A stretch of DNA of 64,000 nucleotides, from positions 1,855,501 through 1,919,500 of the forward strand of contig NC_135560.1 of assembly GCF_964340395.1 (NCBI RefSeq). Direction: 5' to 3'. The number at the start of each line of letters is the position of its first letter. The stretch's first letter is position 1. Origin of the DNA: Glandiceps talaboti. Taxonomy: Eukaryota; Hemichordata; Enteropneusta; Spengelidae. The notes below the pieces were generated by a model. It was not told the DNA's origin. It searched no databases and saw only the letters and a list, made by a program, of their open reading frames with translations. Shown in pieces: positions 13,795 to 25,509 of the stretch. The position numbers and the translations under genes were made by a program.

Positions 13795-14363
13795 TGTCCA
13801 GTGTATGTGTACATGTATATAATACATGATAGAATAGCGACATATGGCCATACGATTGACTGCTGTCTTTTTCTGCCTGTTCATGTGCACATGCAAAGTT
13901 TTCCCCTGTTAGCTATTCAAGTGCTACAAACCTAACTTGGTGAGCCAGCAAGTCGGTTATAATAAACATTGTTTGCATCTCTAAAGCTTTTTATAATGTC
14001 ACTGATAATAGGTCAATAAAACTGATAACAACTGATATAACATTGAGCTTAGCTTTACCTGATATGATTTACTCCTTGTAAATTATATTACTAAGATGAA
14101 ATCTGGGAAGGGTAGATAAGTGAAAACAGATTCAATAAATGTATAAGCTATGCCATGGCAACAGTCAATTTGACGCATATGATAGAATATATGTTAAAGG
14201 TAACAACCAGACTGGATAGGCAACCAGGTAAACATAAACAAACAAAAAATGTACATGTACAGTTGTGCTACATTGGTGCTATTTTTTTAGTTGTCAAGTA
14301 AAAGTAGTCCAGAAATTCTGTCTTCTGCCTGTACTTTCACTGTCTGTCACATCTATTTGATTG

Positions 14364-14422
<59 letters not shown>

Positions 14423-15757
14423 CAACAGTCTGCTTCAGATATCCCCACTGAATGTTTTCCTAGGTCATAGCAACTATGACTATCATGCCATAGCAACTAT
14501 GACTATCATGCCCATAGCAACCATGACTATCATGCCATAGCAACTATGACTATCATGCCATAGCAACTATGACTATCATGCCCATAGCAGCTATGACTAT
14601 CATGCCATAGCAACTATGACTATCATGCCATAGCAACTATAACTATCATGCCATAGCAACTATGACTATCATGCCATAGCAACTATGACTATCATGCCCA
14701 TAGCAGCTATGACTATCATGCCGTAGCAACTATGACTATCATGCCCATAGCAGCTATGACTATCATGCCATAGCAACTATGACTATCATGCCCATAGCAA
14801 CTATGACTATCATGCCATAGCAACTATGACTATCATGCCCATAGCAGCTATGACTATCATGCCATAGCAACTATGACTATCATGCCATAGCAACTATGAC
14901 TATCATGCCATAGCAACTATAACTATCATGCCATAGCAACTATGACTATCATGCCATAGCAACTATGACTATCATGCCATAGCAACTATGACTATCATGC
15001 CATAGCAACTATAACTATGACTATCATGCCATAGCAACTATGACTATCATGCCATAGCAACTATGACTATCATGCCCATAGCTACTAGCAATGGTATTCT
15101 TGGGTCAGAAATTCATTTCACAATAAGTATAATCACACTGGAACCACATTTTAATTTAGCTTGTCTAGGTCATTTCTTTGTTGATCCTTAGATAAGTTTC
15201 AGCATATTTCCATAAATGTCTCAGAAAATGTATACATATGTATCTGCCAAATAATCACTTCATCACTTAAGTACCAGTATGCACTGGACACAGGATTTAC
15301 AAGCCTATATGTCCAGATCCAAGTGTTAAGAGTTCTTTTGAAGATGGCTTGTATGTGTTGTGTAATTTGGCTTTGTAATCACATTTAATAGCTTGCCCTC
15401 TCCAAAAACTGTCTAGGCACAGTTCAAAACAGTAAATAGATGGTGCAGTAACTACTGAGTGAGGCAAATTGTTCCAAATTTAGACTAGTAAGTTGGTAAA
15501 TGTATATTTCCAGATACTGAGGTGGCATTGTGGTTTCAATAATGTAGTTTTAGTCATATATAACCTGATTATCTAAAAACTATAACTTTTTATCATCACC
15601 TGTTACTATTTCAGATGATGTGGTGCCAGACCTGAAAGTTGATCCAATTACTACTCATGATGTAGAGAGTGCCCTTGCACACACCAAACCGTCAGCTGGA
15701 AAGATGAAAGAGGAATACAAAGCATGGCAGAAACAGTATGAATCTTGTATCAGTTAG
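8356..15757 (+). CDS. KATNAL2: KATNAL2-type katanin AAA ATPase, 3' end of gene (last two coding exons, partial)
   Basis: Katanin p60-like AAA ATPases use ATP to sever or remodel microtubules; KATNAL2 is the form linked to centrosomes, cilia and sperm. Two exons join as 8356-8458 and 15615-15757. The first encodes the end of the AAA domain ([20 protein letters not shown], the helical-lid region with the conserved GYSGSDI and EAAMRP blocks). The second encodes the C-terminal helix region with the KATNAL2-typical ALAHTKPSA and the ending [10 protein letters not shown], then a TAG stop. Phase closes exactly: one base from the first exon plus two from the second make AAT. The Walker A and B regions must lie upstream of the window, and I found no further exon in 1-8355. 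The 7.2-kb intron is filled with tandem repeats. The family assignment rests on remembered similarity to vertebrate KATNAL2 C-termini and is strong; other katanin paralogs end differently. Confidence 0.87.
8614..8900. repeat. 53-bp tandem repeat, about six units
   Basis: Unit marker CAGTGGTTGATTTGGCCATA occurs at 8666, 8719 and 8772, then diverged units with TGGTTCATTTGGCC follow. It is in a KATNAL2 intron. Confidence 0.85.
8901..10690. other. KATNAL2 intron stretch with no recognised feature
   Basis: AT-rich sequence. Two modest open frames (9736-10095 and 10248-10523) have no recognisable family, no splice context in the KATNAL2 frame and no repeat structure. I see nothing assignable. Confidence 0.4.
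10691..10875. repeat. ~39-bp tandem repeat, each unit with a hairpin
   Basis: About four and a half units of GCGTTCCCGCAATAGCGGGA followed by ATTGGTGGGCACCCTAGA. Intact units hold the stem TTCCCGC-AATA-GCGGGAA. Confidence 0.85.
11085..11487. repeat. Mirror microsatellite (TGTA)n - (CGTA)n - (TACA)n
   Basis: TGTA-type repeats run to about 11190, (CGTA)n covers about 11238-11278, and TACA/ATAC repeats run to 11487. The flanks are complementary, so the whole block can fold back. Confidence 0.95.
12120..12425 (+). repeat. HINE-2 late-core fragment before the 21-bp array
   Basis: It contains AAAGATAACAACATGGATAG and AAGACCATGCCCATAGCAAC blocks shared with 44600-44720 and 46670-46860. The following 21-bp array begins at its end. 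Confidence 0.55.
12426..13326. repeat. 21-bp tandem repeat, about 43 units
   Basis: The unit is CAACCATGGAAACACTCACAA with AACATTCA and GTTAAC/GTAAAC variants. Long frames open on both strands reflect the multiple-of-three period and are not genes. Confidence 0.95.
13740..13791. repeat. (CA)n microsatellite
   Basis: Uninterrupted CA repeat of about 26 units. Confidence 0.98.
14140..14290 (+). repeat. HINE-2 right end
   Basis: It has GGTAACAACCAGACTGGATA and ends TACAGTTGTGCTACATTGGT GCTATTTTTTTAG, where CAGTTGTGCTA is the exact reverse complement of the HINE-2 5' TAGCACAACTG. Confidence 0.65.
14367..14422. repeat. (GAT)n microsatellite
   Basis: About 18 uninterrupted GAT units. Confidence 0.97.
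14463..15082. repeat. 22-23-bp tandem repeat, about 27 units
   Basis: Units of CATAGCAACTATGACTATC plus ATGC or ATGCC, with an occasional GCAGC variant. The sequence is close to the HINE-2 segment AGCAACCATGACCACGCCCA. Confidence 0.95.
15615..15757 (+). CDS. KATNAL2: KATNAL2 terminal coding exon
   Basis: The acceptor is TATTTCAG ending at 15614. The reading frame enters with AT of a split AAT codon, runs through [20 protein letters not shown] and [20 protein letters not shown], and ends at TAG 15755-15757. The alternation of THDV, HTKPSA and a final aromatic-rich helix matches the last ~45 residues of KATNAL2. No downstream exon is needed. Confidence 0.87.
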
Positions 15758-17560
15758 AAATTGACTACAGCAAAATACATTTGGTATTTCTGCCAAATAC
15801 ACGCATTAAATGAGGAAATCCGTCCATAAGAAATGTTCAGTTCCTTTTGTAACTGTAATGAGTAGTTTGGAGATTTCAAGTAAATAAAAAAAGGACAAAG
15901 AACATCACAAACTAGATTTCTTGGTAATTATTATCTGTGACAGACACCACCTACAACGTCTAAATCATTGGACTCTGTCCTATTTATCTATGCTTTTGTG
16001 TACACAATTGTACACTATTAGCAATGATTAAGCCATGCACACAGGTTGATTTGATTCTTATCTGGTATTAATAAATGTGATAGTGTAATGGGTACAGGAA
16101 TGCTTAACATGTCAAAATGGAAGCTGTGAGAACACATGGTATGGCAAAGAATTGTAATTAAAATTCAAGATGTGTGTGTGATGAATATTTTTAGAATTTA
16201 CAACTCTTACATGAGGTGGAATCAAAATGATTTTTGATATATGTTTGTTTTAATGCACTGCCATGTTTGGGCCACTGTTATGCAGATGATATGAAATAGT
16301 TGAAATATTTGATTGAAACAACTCTTTTATCATGTTCTAAGGATATTTTAGGCCTGTTGATTACCCTGCAATGAAGCAAGTGGGTTTTTTTTTCAATAGC
16401 TAAGCTTCATTCAAAATGCAATGACTGAATTCTATTTCTTTGTGAAATAGAGACATTCCATATGTTCCATACTGTGTGTAGAGTGTGTTTTAGTGTTGCA
16501 TATATTGTTGGAGTGAGAAGAAACTGAATGAGCAAGCAGTTAACCCTTTTACACCTAATGCCTTATTTTAGGGTATAGCTATATAGACTTCTTTGAAACC
16601 AGAATAATGCTGTTTATGTTTTACAAGTACTAGTACTTATGTTTACTGCATTACCAGTTTTATGATAGTTATAATCACATGTGATCTTGAATTCTGTGAT
16701 AGTTCATGCTGTCATTTTCAGCTCATTTGTTAATGAACACATTAGTCAAATACTGCTTCCCTTATCAATGAATACTATGACAGAACCCTGTGGTGTGTGA
16801 GTGCATGTGTGGCGTCCTCTGGGTATTTTGCACAGAGGCTTACAGCCTTCTTTGTGTCCGTACTTTTACTCACTACGCTAGTGTAAGTGCAGCAGAAAAT
16901 ACTGCAAACACACATGCAAATACCACAGAGTACCCAGACTGGAACTCATGTGGCATGGGGTGCTGTTATTATTACACATGTTTATCTAAAATGGCAATTT
17001 TCCGTCCTCATTTACATATCATTTGCATGCAGGCATGCAATAATATTTTGGTATTGCACTGCAGTGAAAATACCACTAGTATGATTGCACACCAGTGCAA
17101 GTAATCTCTGGTATATATGTAATAATAGTATGTAATGATAATACAGCTAATACATATGCCCTTGTGTAATGTGTCTGCTTGTACTTGTACAATCATTTTG
17201 TGTGGTTTGGTAAATTCAACTTTTTTTTAGACAGGATTCAAAGAAATAATTAACAGTTAATTTGTAATTCTATTTACAAAATGTTGACACAATTTGAGTC
17301 AATGTGTGTATAACAGTACATTAAAAGATTAGTTTAAAAGATCATACACAAGTAACTAAGAATATACCTTGATTTGAATTCAACCAAGTACATATGGAAA
17401 ACAAACACATGTCCTGCAAAGCTTGTTGATGTAGCTTTCAACTTTAATGAGTCATTTAGCATGTTTATTTGAAGCTGGGAGCTAGAGAAACTGTCCACCA
17501 ACTGTAGTTATTACTTTTGTTGCTTTTTAGTAGCATAACTGTAGTACTATGGGCATGGTA
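15758..17560. other. KATNAL2 3' UTR and gene-poor intergenic DNA
   Basis: After the KATNAL2 stop the sequence is AT-rich, with no open frame that resembles a protein and no splice-like coding blocks. I see no repeat array here. The segment probably holds the 3' UTR (to about 15900 or 16090) and then intergenic DNA. Confidence 0.5.
15883..15888 (+). terminator. Candidate KATNAL2 polyadenylation signal
   Basis: AATAAA lies 126 bp after the KATNAL2 stop codon, in an A-rich stretch. A second AATAAA lies at 16070-16075. Either could be used; transcript 3' ends would decide. Confidence 0.45.
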
Positions 17561-18130
17561 AAGCGACTGTCTGTTAGCTCTAAAAATGAGTCTTTTGGTC
17601 AAAAATCGTAAATTCCAAAATATCAAGCAGATTGTACTGAAATTCAATGAGAACATATCTGGGGATGTGCAGACACAAGTGTATTCATGACATGGTGATC
17701 CTATCAGTGATAGGCAGATTAGGTCAATCATGACATGGTGATCCCATCAGTGATAGGCAGATTAGGTCAATCATGACATGGTGATCCTATCAGTGATAGG
17801 CAGATTAGGTCAATCATGACATGGTGATCCCATCAGTGATAGGCAGATTAGGTCAATCATGACATGGTGATCCCATCAGTGATAGGCAGATTAGGTCAAT
17901 CATGACATGGTGATCCCATCAGTGATAGGCAGATTAGGTCAATCATGACATGGTGATCCCATCAGTGATAGGCAGATTAGGTCAATCATGACATGGTGAT
18001 CCTATCAGTGATAGGCAGATTAGGTCAATTTCAAAAGATTTCAATTTTGGTCAAAAACTTATATCTTGGAAACTACATGTAATTACTTGTGTTACAATGC
18101 CATTAGTGCTATTTTTGCAGTGTGATGTAT
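17560..18130 (+). repeat. HINE-2 core with internally amplified 43-bp unit and 3' tail
   Basis: Core blocks (CAAGCAGATTGTACTGAAAT) lead into eight 43-bp units of CATGACATGGTGATCCCATC type (17685-18030), then the element resumes and ends TGTGTTACAATGCCATTAGT, the HINE-2 tail. The tandem unit is the ordinary core segment 'tgatcccatcagtgatatgc' amplified in place. Confidence 0.7.
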
Positions 18131-18354
18131 TTAATCTTTTGATATGTTTATTTGGAATTTGACATTTCTTTTTTTTTATATAAAGATAAAACTTTAACAA
18201 ACTCAGGTGATTTCCTTGTCTTGTATAGTCAAACAAAGAACCAAACTATTGAATGCACAACCAAGCACCTAACAAATCTTCCACTTTGTTCTCTTCAGGA
18301 TAGATTACAAGTATGATGGCTTAAATGTCCATACTGATTGACAACATAATCAAC

Positions 18355-19621
18355 TAGGTTTAAACTGAATGCCTTCCGTAAGGGTGATATTAAGTTTTTT
18401 GTTCCTACACATAATAATTACTGGAATACAACAACCTTGTTATAGTAGGCTATTACTACATGATATACCCCTGAATTGGCAAAAAGGTGTGCCAAACTAA
18501 GATATCTGAAGTGACTTTGTGATATCAATCTATTTACGTAGTGGAAGATATGTACATATGTAATGGCTTTTGAAATGAAATTATTCAAATTTACAGGGAT
18601 ATGCATACATACAGACATACATACATTTACCCTTGCATACAGAACAAATGTATGGATTGCTTATTGGTATCATTTGAACATAATGAATTTTAGCTCTATA
18701 TCTGTGAATTTTGAAGTTCCAGTAATTTAAAGTTAGTTGTCGAAAAAGTTGTTCAAATGTCCGCTACCTATTCTCAGTACAGGAAAGCTTGACTCGACTT
18801 CACTCCACCTTCGCGAACCCCTACACACCCACGATATGTACACTAGTTTCCACAGCAAATAATAAACACAATTCAAACCATCGTAACATTGCTAGTATGT
18901 TCCATCAACATATGTTCAAGTGTTATTGAAACTACTTCATCTGCGAGAAACATTGGTGTCATATTTGATGACAATTATACATTTCAACAACACATAATTA
19001 CCACCTGCCGCACCATTCACTTCCTCCTTCGTAAAATTGGACACATCAGGAAATACCTCTCTCAGGATTCTTGTGCCACCCTCGTCCATGCTGTCATATC
19101 ATCGAAGCTGGACTATTGTAATTCCTTACTATATGGTCTGCCTGACGTTCACTTACAGCGCTTACAATGTGCCCAAAATACGGCAGCTAGGATTATTACG
19201 CGCACCAGGAAATTCGAACACATAACCCCTATTCTAAAACAACTTCATTGGCTTCCAGTATCTCATCGGATTGTTTTCAAACTTCTGCTCTTCACTTATA
19301 AAGCCCTAAATGGAATCTCTCCACAATATCTCAAGAACCTAATTACACCTTGTTCTTCATTACGCACACTTCGTTCATCGGATAAATGCCTTCTGCATAC
19401 ACCCAAATGGAATCTGGTTTCCTATGGTCGCCGCTCCTTCTCTTCAGCAGCTCCTGACTTTGGAACTCTCTACCCCTGGACATTAAAACCTCTCCCAATG
19501 TTAATATTTTCAAAAGACGCTTGAAAACCCACATATTTCAGAGAGCTTTTTCATCTCCTTTCTAACTCTAAGCGCCACTGAACATTGTTTTCTTTGGATA
19601 TTTGGCGCTATATAAATTTAT

Positions 19622-19670
<49 letters not shown>

Positions 19671-19705
19671 GTATCAGAAAGTTTACATACTTTATGGTAA
19701 GCATG
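18355..19705. repeat. Older dispersed repeat interrupted by a CR1/L2-like insertion
   Basis: TTTAAACTGAATGCCTTCCG (18359) and AAATAATAAACACAATTCAA recur at 57842 and 58070. After the inserted retrotransposon the repeat resumes at 19671 with GTATCAGAAAGTTTACATAC, corresponding to 58108. The function of the repeat is unknown. Confidence 0.6.
18889..19670 (+). pseudogene. 5'-truncated CR1/L2-like non-LTR retrotransposon (RT C-terminal part)
   Basis: It encodes SSARNIGVIFDDNYTFQQHI, LVHAVISSKLDYCNSLLYGL, RLQCAQNTAARIITRTRKFE, LHWLPVSHRIVFKLLLFTYK and ALNGISPQYL, the typical C-terminal RT region of CR1/L2/Rex elements. A one-base deletion near 19459 shifts the frame; the expected WNSLPLDIK...FKRRLKTHIF continues in the next frame to TAA near 19565. 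The 3' end is GGCGCTATATAAATTTATTA followed by (GATA)n, a usual CR1/L2 tail. It is inserted in an older repeat. Confidence 0.85.
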
Positions 19706-20289
19706 ATACCGGTCTATACTTTGATTCTATACAACTCGTTTACGCCGGCAATACCCTTTATGTAACACTCGGTACAAAGAATTTCGCGATACACGCCACA
19801 ATGAGGTGAATTTCCATGGCTCTCAAGTTCGTTCAAAATATAAAATTCAGATCTGGACAGAAACTTATCAATATATATTTATATAAATTTATATATATAT
19901 ATTTAATAATTTCTTAGTTTGTTGTGTTCCTTGTCTACGGGCTAAATATAACAACGTTTGGACTAGAATATATCTCCGTACCTCCAAGGAAAGAACATAT
20001 GTCTAAGTGTACAAGAGGCTTGGTAGTCAAAAATGGCATTTTCGAATATTTTGGTAACCAAAAAATTACGTCACTCATTACTTGTTGCGAGTTTCTGTTA
20101 GTTTCTAAAACATGTCGTAGTCGTTGACCATACAACTTTACATGGATCAGTCACCCAACCCATAAAGTCAGAAAATGCTGCCCTATAGTATTACACTTTA
20201 TTGCAATAGGTAAGATAGAAGGTACGCAGACGACTAGACTACATATATGTTACAATCAAGTGGAATTTCAATAGTCACGTGACTGTCCT

Positions 20290-20322
20290 TTACAATCTGT
20301 CAACTTCGTTCACAGATTGTAA
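20290..20322. repeat. Perfect 11-bp hairpin
   Basis: TTACAATCTGT (20290-20300) and ACAGATTGTAA (20312-20322), loop of 11 bases. Confidence 0.8.
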
Positions 20323-21094
20323 CGTCGAAACGAAAAAAGCACAAAAAACATGATGGAATCACCACAATATGGTGTACATACAAATTTAGGCCAAAAATTG
20401 ATAACATTGCGTACAAAAATAGTGAAAGGCATGTCCTACCTGTTACAGCTCTCGCAGCGGCAGCGAAGCGTTATGATATAAAAATTTATGTAAGCTGTTG
20501 GTTTTTCCGATTTAGGAGACGTAACGGCAGTGGCTTGGTGACTGTAAAAAAGTGGACACAGACACTTATGTTATGTTATCTAAATATTAATAATTTCCAA
20601 TACTCAGAATGTGAGATGGCGTAGCTTATGGTGTACAACATTTCTAGTATAGTACACGTTTTTTTTGGACACATCCGGTTCTGGTAATTAGACGTCAACC
20701 AACTATTAACATATTGGGGGTAATTGAAGACTTGCTTACTAAATTTTTGATCTGGATTACAAGCTCAGTGTTGATTTCGGATTCGGAATGTCACACACAG
20801 CGATTTATGGTTCTCCAGCGATTTATGTCACCCCACCCCAACCCTCCATCCTCCCCTCCCCAACAACTCCAGTCCCCCCGACGACTTTCGACGTCTATTA
20901 AGAATTCTGTTGGTATTACCTTATCGCTATGCCGTTCTTCATTTTCATTCTTAAATGTACTTTCAGCATCTCTCTGTTTCCCTCTTCTACCCTCTCGCCC
21001 CTCTTCCTCCACTTCACAAATCTTCCATTTGAAATCTTATTGATGGCTCTGTTAAATGTTTTTGCTAATGATTATGTTATGTTCTGATGGTCGG

Positions 21095-21142
21095 TAAACC
21101 GACCACTCTCCAACGTCCGGACTTTGGAGAGTGGTCGGTTTA
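21095..21142. repeat. Perfect 19-bp hairpin
   Basis: TAAACCGACCACTCTCCAA (21095-21113) is exactly complementary to 21124-21142, with a 10-base loop that itself contains TCCGGA. Confidence 0.9.
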
Positions 21143-23474
21143 TGATCTGCAAATTACCGGCTAGCCTATGGTGAACCTCGCCGCTGCTGTTTGCTTCCGA
21201 CTGGCTAAAGTTTTGGGGCAAGATTTCATGGATTTGAATCATGATTGTACCACAGTTAACCCAGCTGTATAACTGAGGTATTTGTAGGATACAGGTCGGG
21301 ACTGTATGCTCCCCAGGGAGTTGATGAAGTATAAGCGTTGTGCCACTATAGGTCCTCGCCAGGGGTAAAACATTATGACCACACAGTGTGTGGTAATGTA
21401 ATATTAACATTAGTTATGATTTACTATAAAAGCCTCTGTTTAGTAGTTGCACTTCGATTACATCAGTTAATAAACCAATCTGATTAAAATCCGATGTAGA
21501 TGTCGGTTCATCATTCATTGCTATTTTACCTTCGTTATTTTGCTTGAATTGACCTTCGTAGTACATGTTTACGTTTTTAGCCTGATCGCCTCCTCTAGAT
21601 TAATGATAATTAGGCAATATCTTAAGTATGCAAGCTTTCATATAAAATGGTCCGATTGATTTGTTAATGACGGGGTACATATCATGTATGGTAGCTTCAG
21701 CTCAGAATTTTGCATTCTAGCAATTTACGATGTGCAAGAACAAATATGTAACTTATGGACGACATTCGATCAAAGGACGTTCACCTTTTAATGGTGGTGA
21801 TCAGTGTGTCTGTCTGGTCTTGATTTATCAGTAAGACCAAATATTTATTTATTGAATTATACATGACAACAAAACTAGTAAATGTATAGTATATTTGACT
21901 TGGGTTGTTTTCCAAGCAATGTATTCACCAATACAACGTAATGTCAATAATGTGATCAATTTACTTCGATGGGAATAATCAACGCTATTACAATTATTTT
22001 GTACTAGCTCAATCCCCCCCCCCCATTACCATGAATTGAGAGGAGACCAGGCTTCAAAATTTGACTGTCTTAAAAATCCCAAACTTGAAAAATAATTGAA
22101 ATAAACAATCCATTTCAAACATTGATCACTATCTGTACAAAAATATCAAATAATGCTGAAAATTAGCTAGCTGTCGATTTAATCTTTATACTTCTAACTC
22201 CCTTTAATTTTTCTCAATTCCCTTCCCTCTTAAAAATGCATATTCAATGGAATTTTAAAAAAATCACAATATTATTGTTTACTTGTTTTGGAATTTGATA
22301 GCCCAGAGTACTTTTTTAACTGGTCACCTTGTCATTTGGAGACCAATTGGAGGTCCAAAGCTCTAGCGACACACAGGGGGGGGGGGGCATTCAGATCATA
22401 CGGGGTGGGAGTCTAATAAATCTGTCAAACTTTAGTGGAATTCACTATGATGGAGTAGAAGTGTCATTGGATGATTCGATTCGGACCAGTTAATTCAATT
22501 AAAGTTATATGATTGACGTGGAACTAGGAACACGTGACTAAACTTCAGCCCAACTATTTGTAGCAGAGACAACTCTAGTCTTATCAACCTCATTCAGGGT
22601 TAGTCTTCTTCAAAAAATCGTTTGATACGTGTAAAGAAAATGTTAATACGCTAAAATAATTTGTTAAATTTATTAGCCAGGCCGAGTGCTTTCGACTCCG
22701 CAAGGAATATACTTTACAAGTTTAGCAGGAAAAAAACATAAAACAAAGAATCGGCAGGACAATGCATTCGGTACTCAGACTCTGACAGGACAGGACAGGA
22801 CAGGACAGGACAAGACAGGAGATGAGATGAGAGAAACACACGAGAAAAGATAAAGACAATATAAAACAAAAGCAAGACACCAACAAAGGAAAACAAAACA
22901 AAACAAAACAATAACCAATGCTTTCAACAATACCTAATATTAATTTGATTCAACACAAAATAAGAAATAAAAGAGAGAGTTTATAACCCCAGAACAGTCC
23001 CTTGAACAACTTACCAATGTAGTATCATCTATCACAACTCTATAAGTAAGACAGTTGAAAACAGTCAAGTTGATAGCTGGTGGTGATGCCCTTCAAAATA
23101 CATCCGAAATTAATGGTCAGTAAACTTTTCAATCTTGAACAAAACCCATAATGATAGATAATCGTGACATAAACAAATGACCGCACTTCACCAGTCTTGT
23201 CGTTTATATAAAACAAATTGTGTGTTTCTGATAACCCGACCAACCCTAGTTTAAGCCGCCAACCCTAAACATTTTTTATAAACAAAAAAGAAAAAGAAAT
23301 TCTTTGTCTTCTTGACCTGCATGCATGTTTGCTTTCTTTCCCCAGTGATACCTGTACATCATTTCATCAAAGTACATGTATCACAGAATGAGTATTCTGA
23401 CCGACATTTCGTTTGGTTTTTGGTCGCGACAATATTTTTCAAAAAAAAAAAAAAAAACAGTTAAAAAGGTTAGA

Positions 23475-23550
23475 TAAAATAAAATAAAATAAAATAAAAT
23501 AAAATAAAATAAAATAAAATAAAATAAAATAAAATAAAATAAAATAAAGT
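23475..23550. repeat. (AAAAT)n microsatellite
   Basis: About 15 AAAAT units. Confidence 0.97.
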
Positions 23551-23781
23551 TTTTATGGCCTTGTTTCAGACCGTCTACGTTAGGCCGGACAGCGCTCTCA
23601 ACGTCAGTTGGCTAAATATGGCTAACAATATTTATAATATAACATTTACAAAAAAAAAAAAATCATATTCGCTTGATAAATAAATAATTATTGGTCACTT
23701 TCGTCTAGCAGTTGGCTTAATGACTGTATTGTATTCACTTTACCATGCTTGCTATGGCATGTTGTTGTGCAGTAAAGGTTG

Positions 23782-23793
23782 ATGGATTGATTA

Positions 23794-23890
<97 letters not shown>
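23782..23890. repeat. (TTGA)n microsatellite
   Basis: About 25 units of TTGA, nearly perfect. Confidence 0.97.
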
Positions 23891-23891
<1 letters not shown>

Positions 23892-24084
23892 ATATATAAA
23901 GATTTATTACATTAAATAGTAAGAAATTACAAATTATTATCATTATTATTATAAATAAATAATATCGACCGGACAAGGTAGTAATTAATAGTGACAGGGC
24001 AAGGGCTTTATGTACAAGTGCATGTGTGTACTTCTATACAGTGCGCCCTCAGTCGGCCCAAATATGTCTCAAATATGGCTGAAC

Positions 24085-24887
24085 CACAGGCATTTGTTTC
24101 CCGAGTTATGTCTCAGAATATTTATATCAGAATACAATGAAATGTCGATAATATCAGTAATATTGACGTAGTCAGCCAACTATATATGAAAGGGGTAAAA
24201 TTACACTTGTTTCTGTGATCGCGCAGGTTCACTCACTGCGAAAGAAGACACACTTGTGTCTTCTTGGTTTTGGTTAGTTTTGGCTCGTTTATGGGTTGTT
24301 TGGGACATTTTAGATAGAATTTACAGATTATAGCTCGTTTTACAATTTATCAAAGACCAATCCAAAACACAATGACCCCCCCCCCCCCATCCACAATTTT
24401 GAAAACAGCATGACCTCTCCCCCCTACTGCCAATTTCAAAAACAGGGTGACCCCCCCCCCCCCTCCTACAAATCCACCCCCAGGCCGAAGAAACTGACCG
24501 GTCCCTAATTGGAACCACACAATTTGTTTAGGCCTTATATACAACGCTCACTCCAGTGGTGGTACATGTCATGTTGTACTTGAGGTTTCATTGTACTTTC
24601 ACAGGGTATATCCCACCCTATTTCTGGTGCAAGGTGTAGAAATCTATGTAGATACTACATTTTTCTGTACTTTCTGACTTTTAGTCAGTTTATTAGTCAT
24701 TGTGTCAAACCTATTTCTTTAGCGATGTGTTAAATTGATTTGTAATTAAAGATTTCAATAAAATTATTATTATTTTTACAGTATATAATAAATTTGTAAT
24801 TATCTTTTAATGATGTATGTTACCAGGGTACCACACCAACACTGTGATACATGTGAAAATCTGTGCATGTTCTACCAGACCTTCCCC

Positions 24888-24923
<36 letters not shown>

Positions 24924-24958
24924 TACACACACACACAGAGGGGGGAGGGAGGGAGAGA

Positions 24959-25056
<98 letters not shown>

Positions 25057-25234
25057 GCGCAGTTTCAGACACTTCCTTCGCATTTAGTGAAACTGCGCGA
25101 TCACAGAAACATTTGTAATTTTACCCCTTTCATATAGTGTTGGTTTAATACGTCAATATTAACGATATTGTCGTCATTTTATTGTATTCTGATAGAATTA
25201 TTCTGAGCCATAACCCGTGAAACAAATGCCTGTG
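24085..25234. mobile_element. Inverted-repeat element with ~160-bp arms
   Basis: The left arm 24085-24245 (CACAGGCATTTGTTTC ... AAAGGGGTAAAATTACA ... GTGATCGCGCAG) is matched in reverse complement by 25072-25234. The interior carries poly-C runs, a (CA)n and a (GA)n microsatellite and no gene. The arms are about 80-85% identical by eye. This is a non-autonomous foldback or MITE-like element; no target duplication is obvious. Confidence 0.72.
24888..25052. repeat. (CA)n plus (GA)n microsatellites inside the inverted-repeat element
   Basis: CA repeats to about 24937, a short GGGAGG spacer, then about 100 bp of GA repeats ending at the hairpin 25053-25102. Confidence 0.97.
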
Positions 25235-25509
25235 TGCTCTATCACTTATCATGTCCGTGGTCAAAACTCAACCATTATTGCACTCTTTTTACGATATTTC
25301 AACTGGAAATGTCAGTTGCCGTTGGTTACCCGAACCCGAATAAGATTACATTTTCGAATACGTTTTGATAGAGGTACTACGCGTACCTACGCGAGTTGCG
25401 GTTTGGGGGACTTCGATACGCGTCATCGCGTCGTGACCTCAAATGACAAGGTCAATGTTTGTAATATTGTTTGTAAGTGAGGAATACCCTCGTGACTTGT
25501 AAAAGTAAG

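Larger units (their letters stand above)
19706..24084. other. Intergenic DNA between KATNAL2 and MFSD1
   Basis: No convincing gene. It holds two perfect hairpins (20290-20322 and 21095-21142), a GGACA run (22790-22815), an (AAAAT)n run (23475-23550) and a (TTGA)n run (23782-23890). A TATA box-like TATAAAAG and an AATAAA near 21425-21475 hint at a solo LTR, but no duplicated target was found. Confidence 0.45.

Noticed and set aside
1903-15082. Regular repeats considered as CRISPR arrays
   Set aside because: There are no unique spacers; units are head to tail and no cas genes exist. The genome is eukaryotic.
20714-21043. 109-codon frame rich in P and S
   Set aside because: Composition follows local C/T-rich sequence; no homology recognised.
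21383-21510. Possible solo LTR (TGTGTGG start, TATAAAAG, AATAAA, TTCA end)
   Set aside because: No target-site duplication or second LTR could be found, and boundaries are arbitrary; kept only as a hint.
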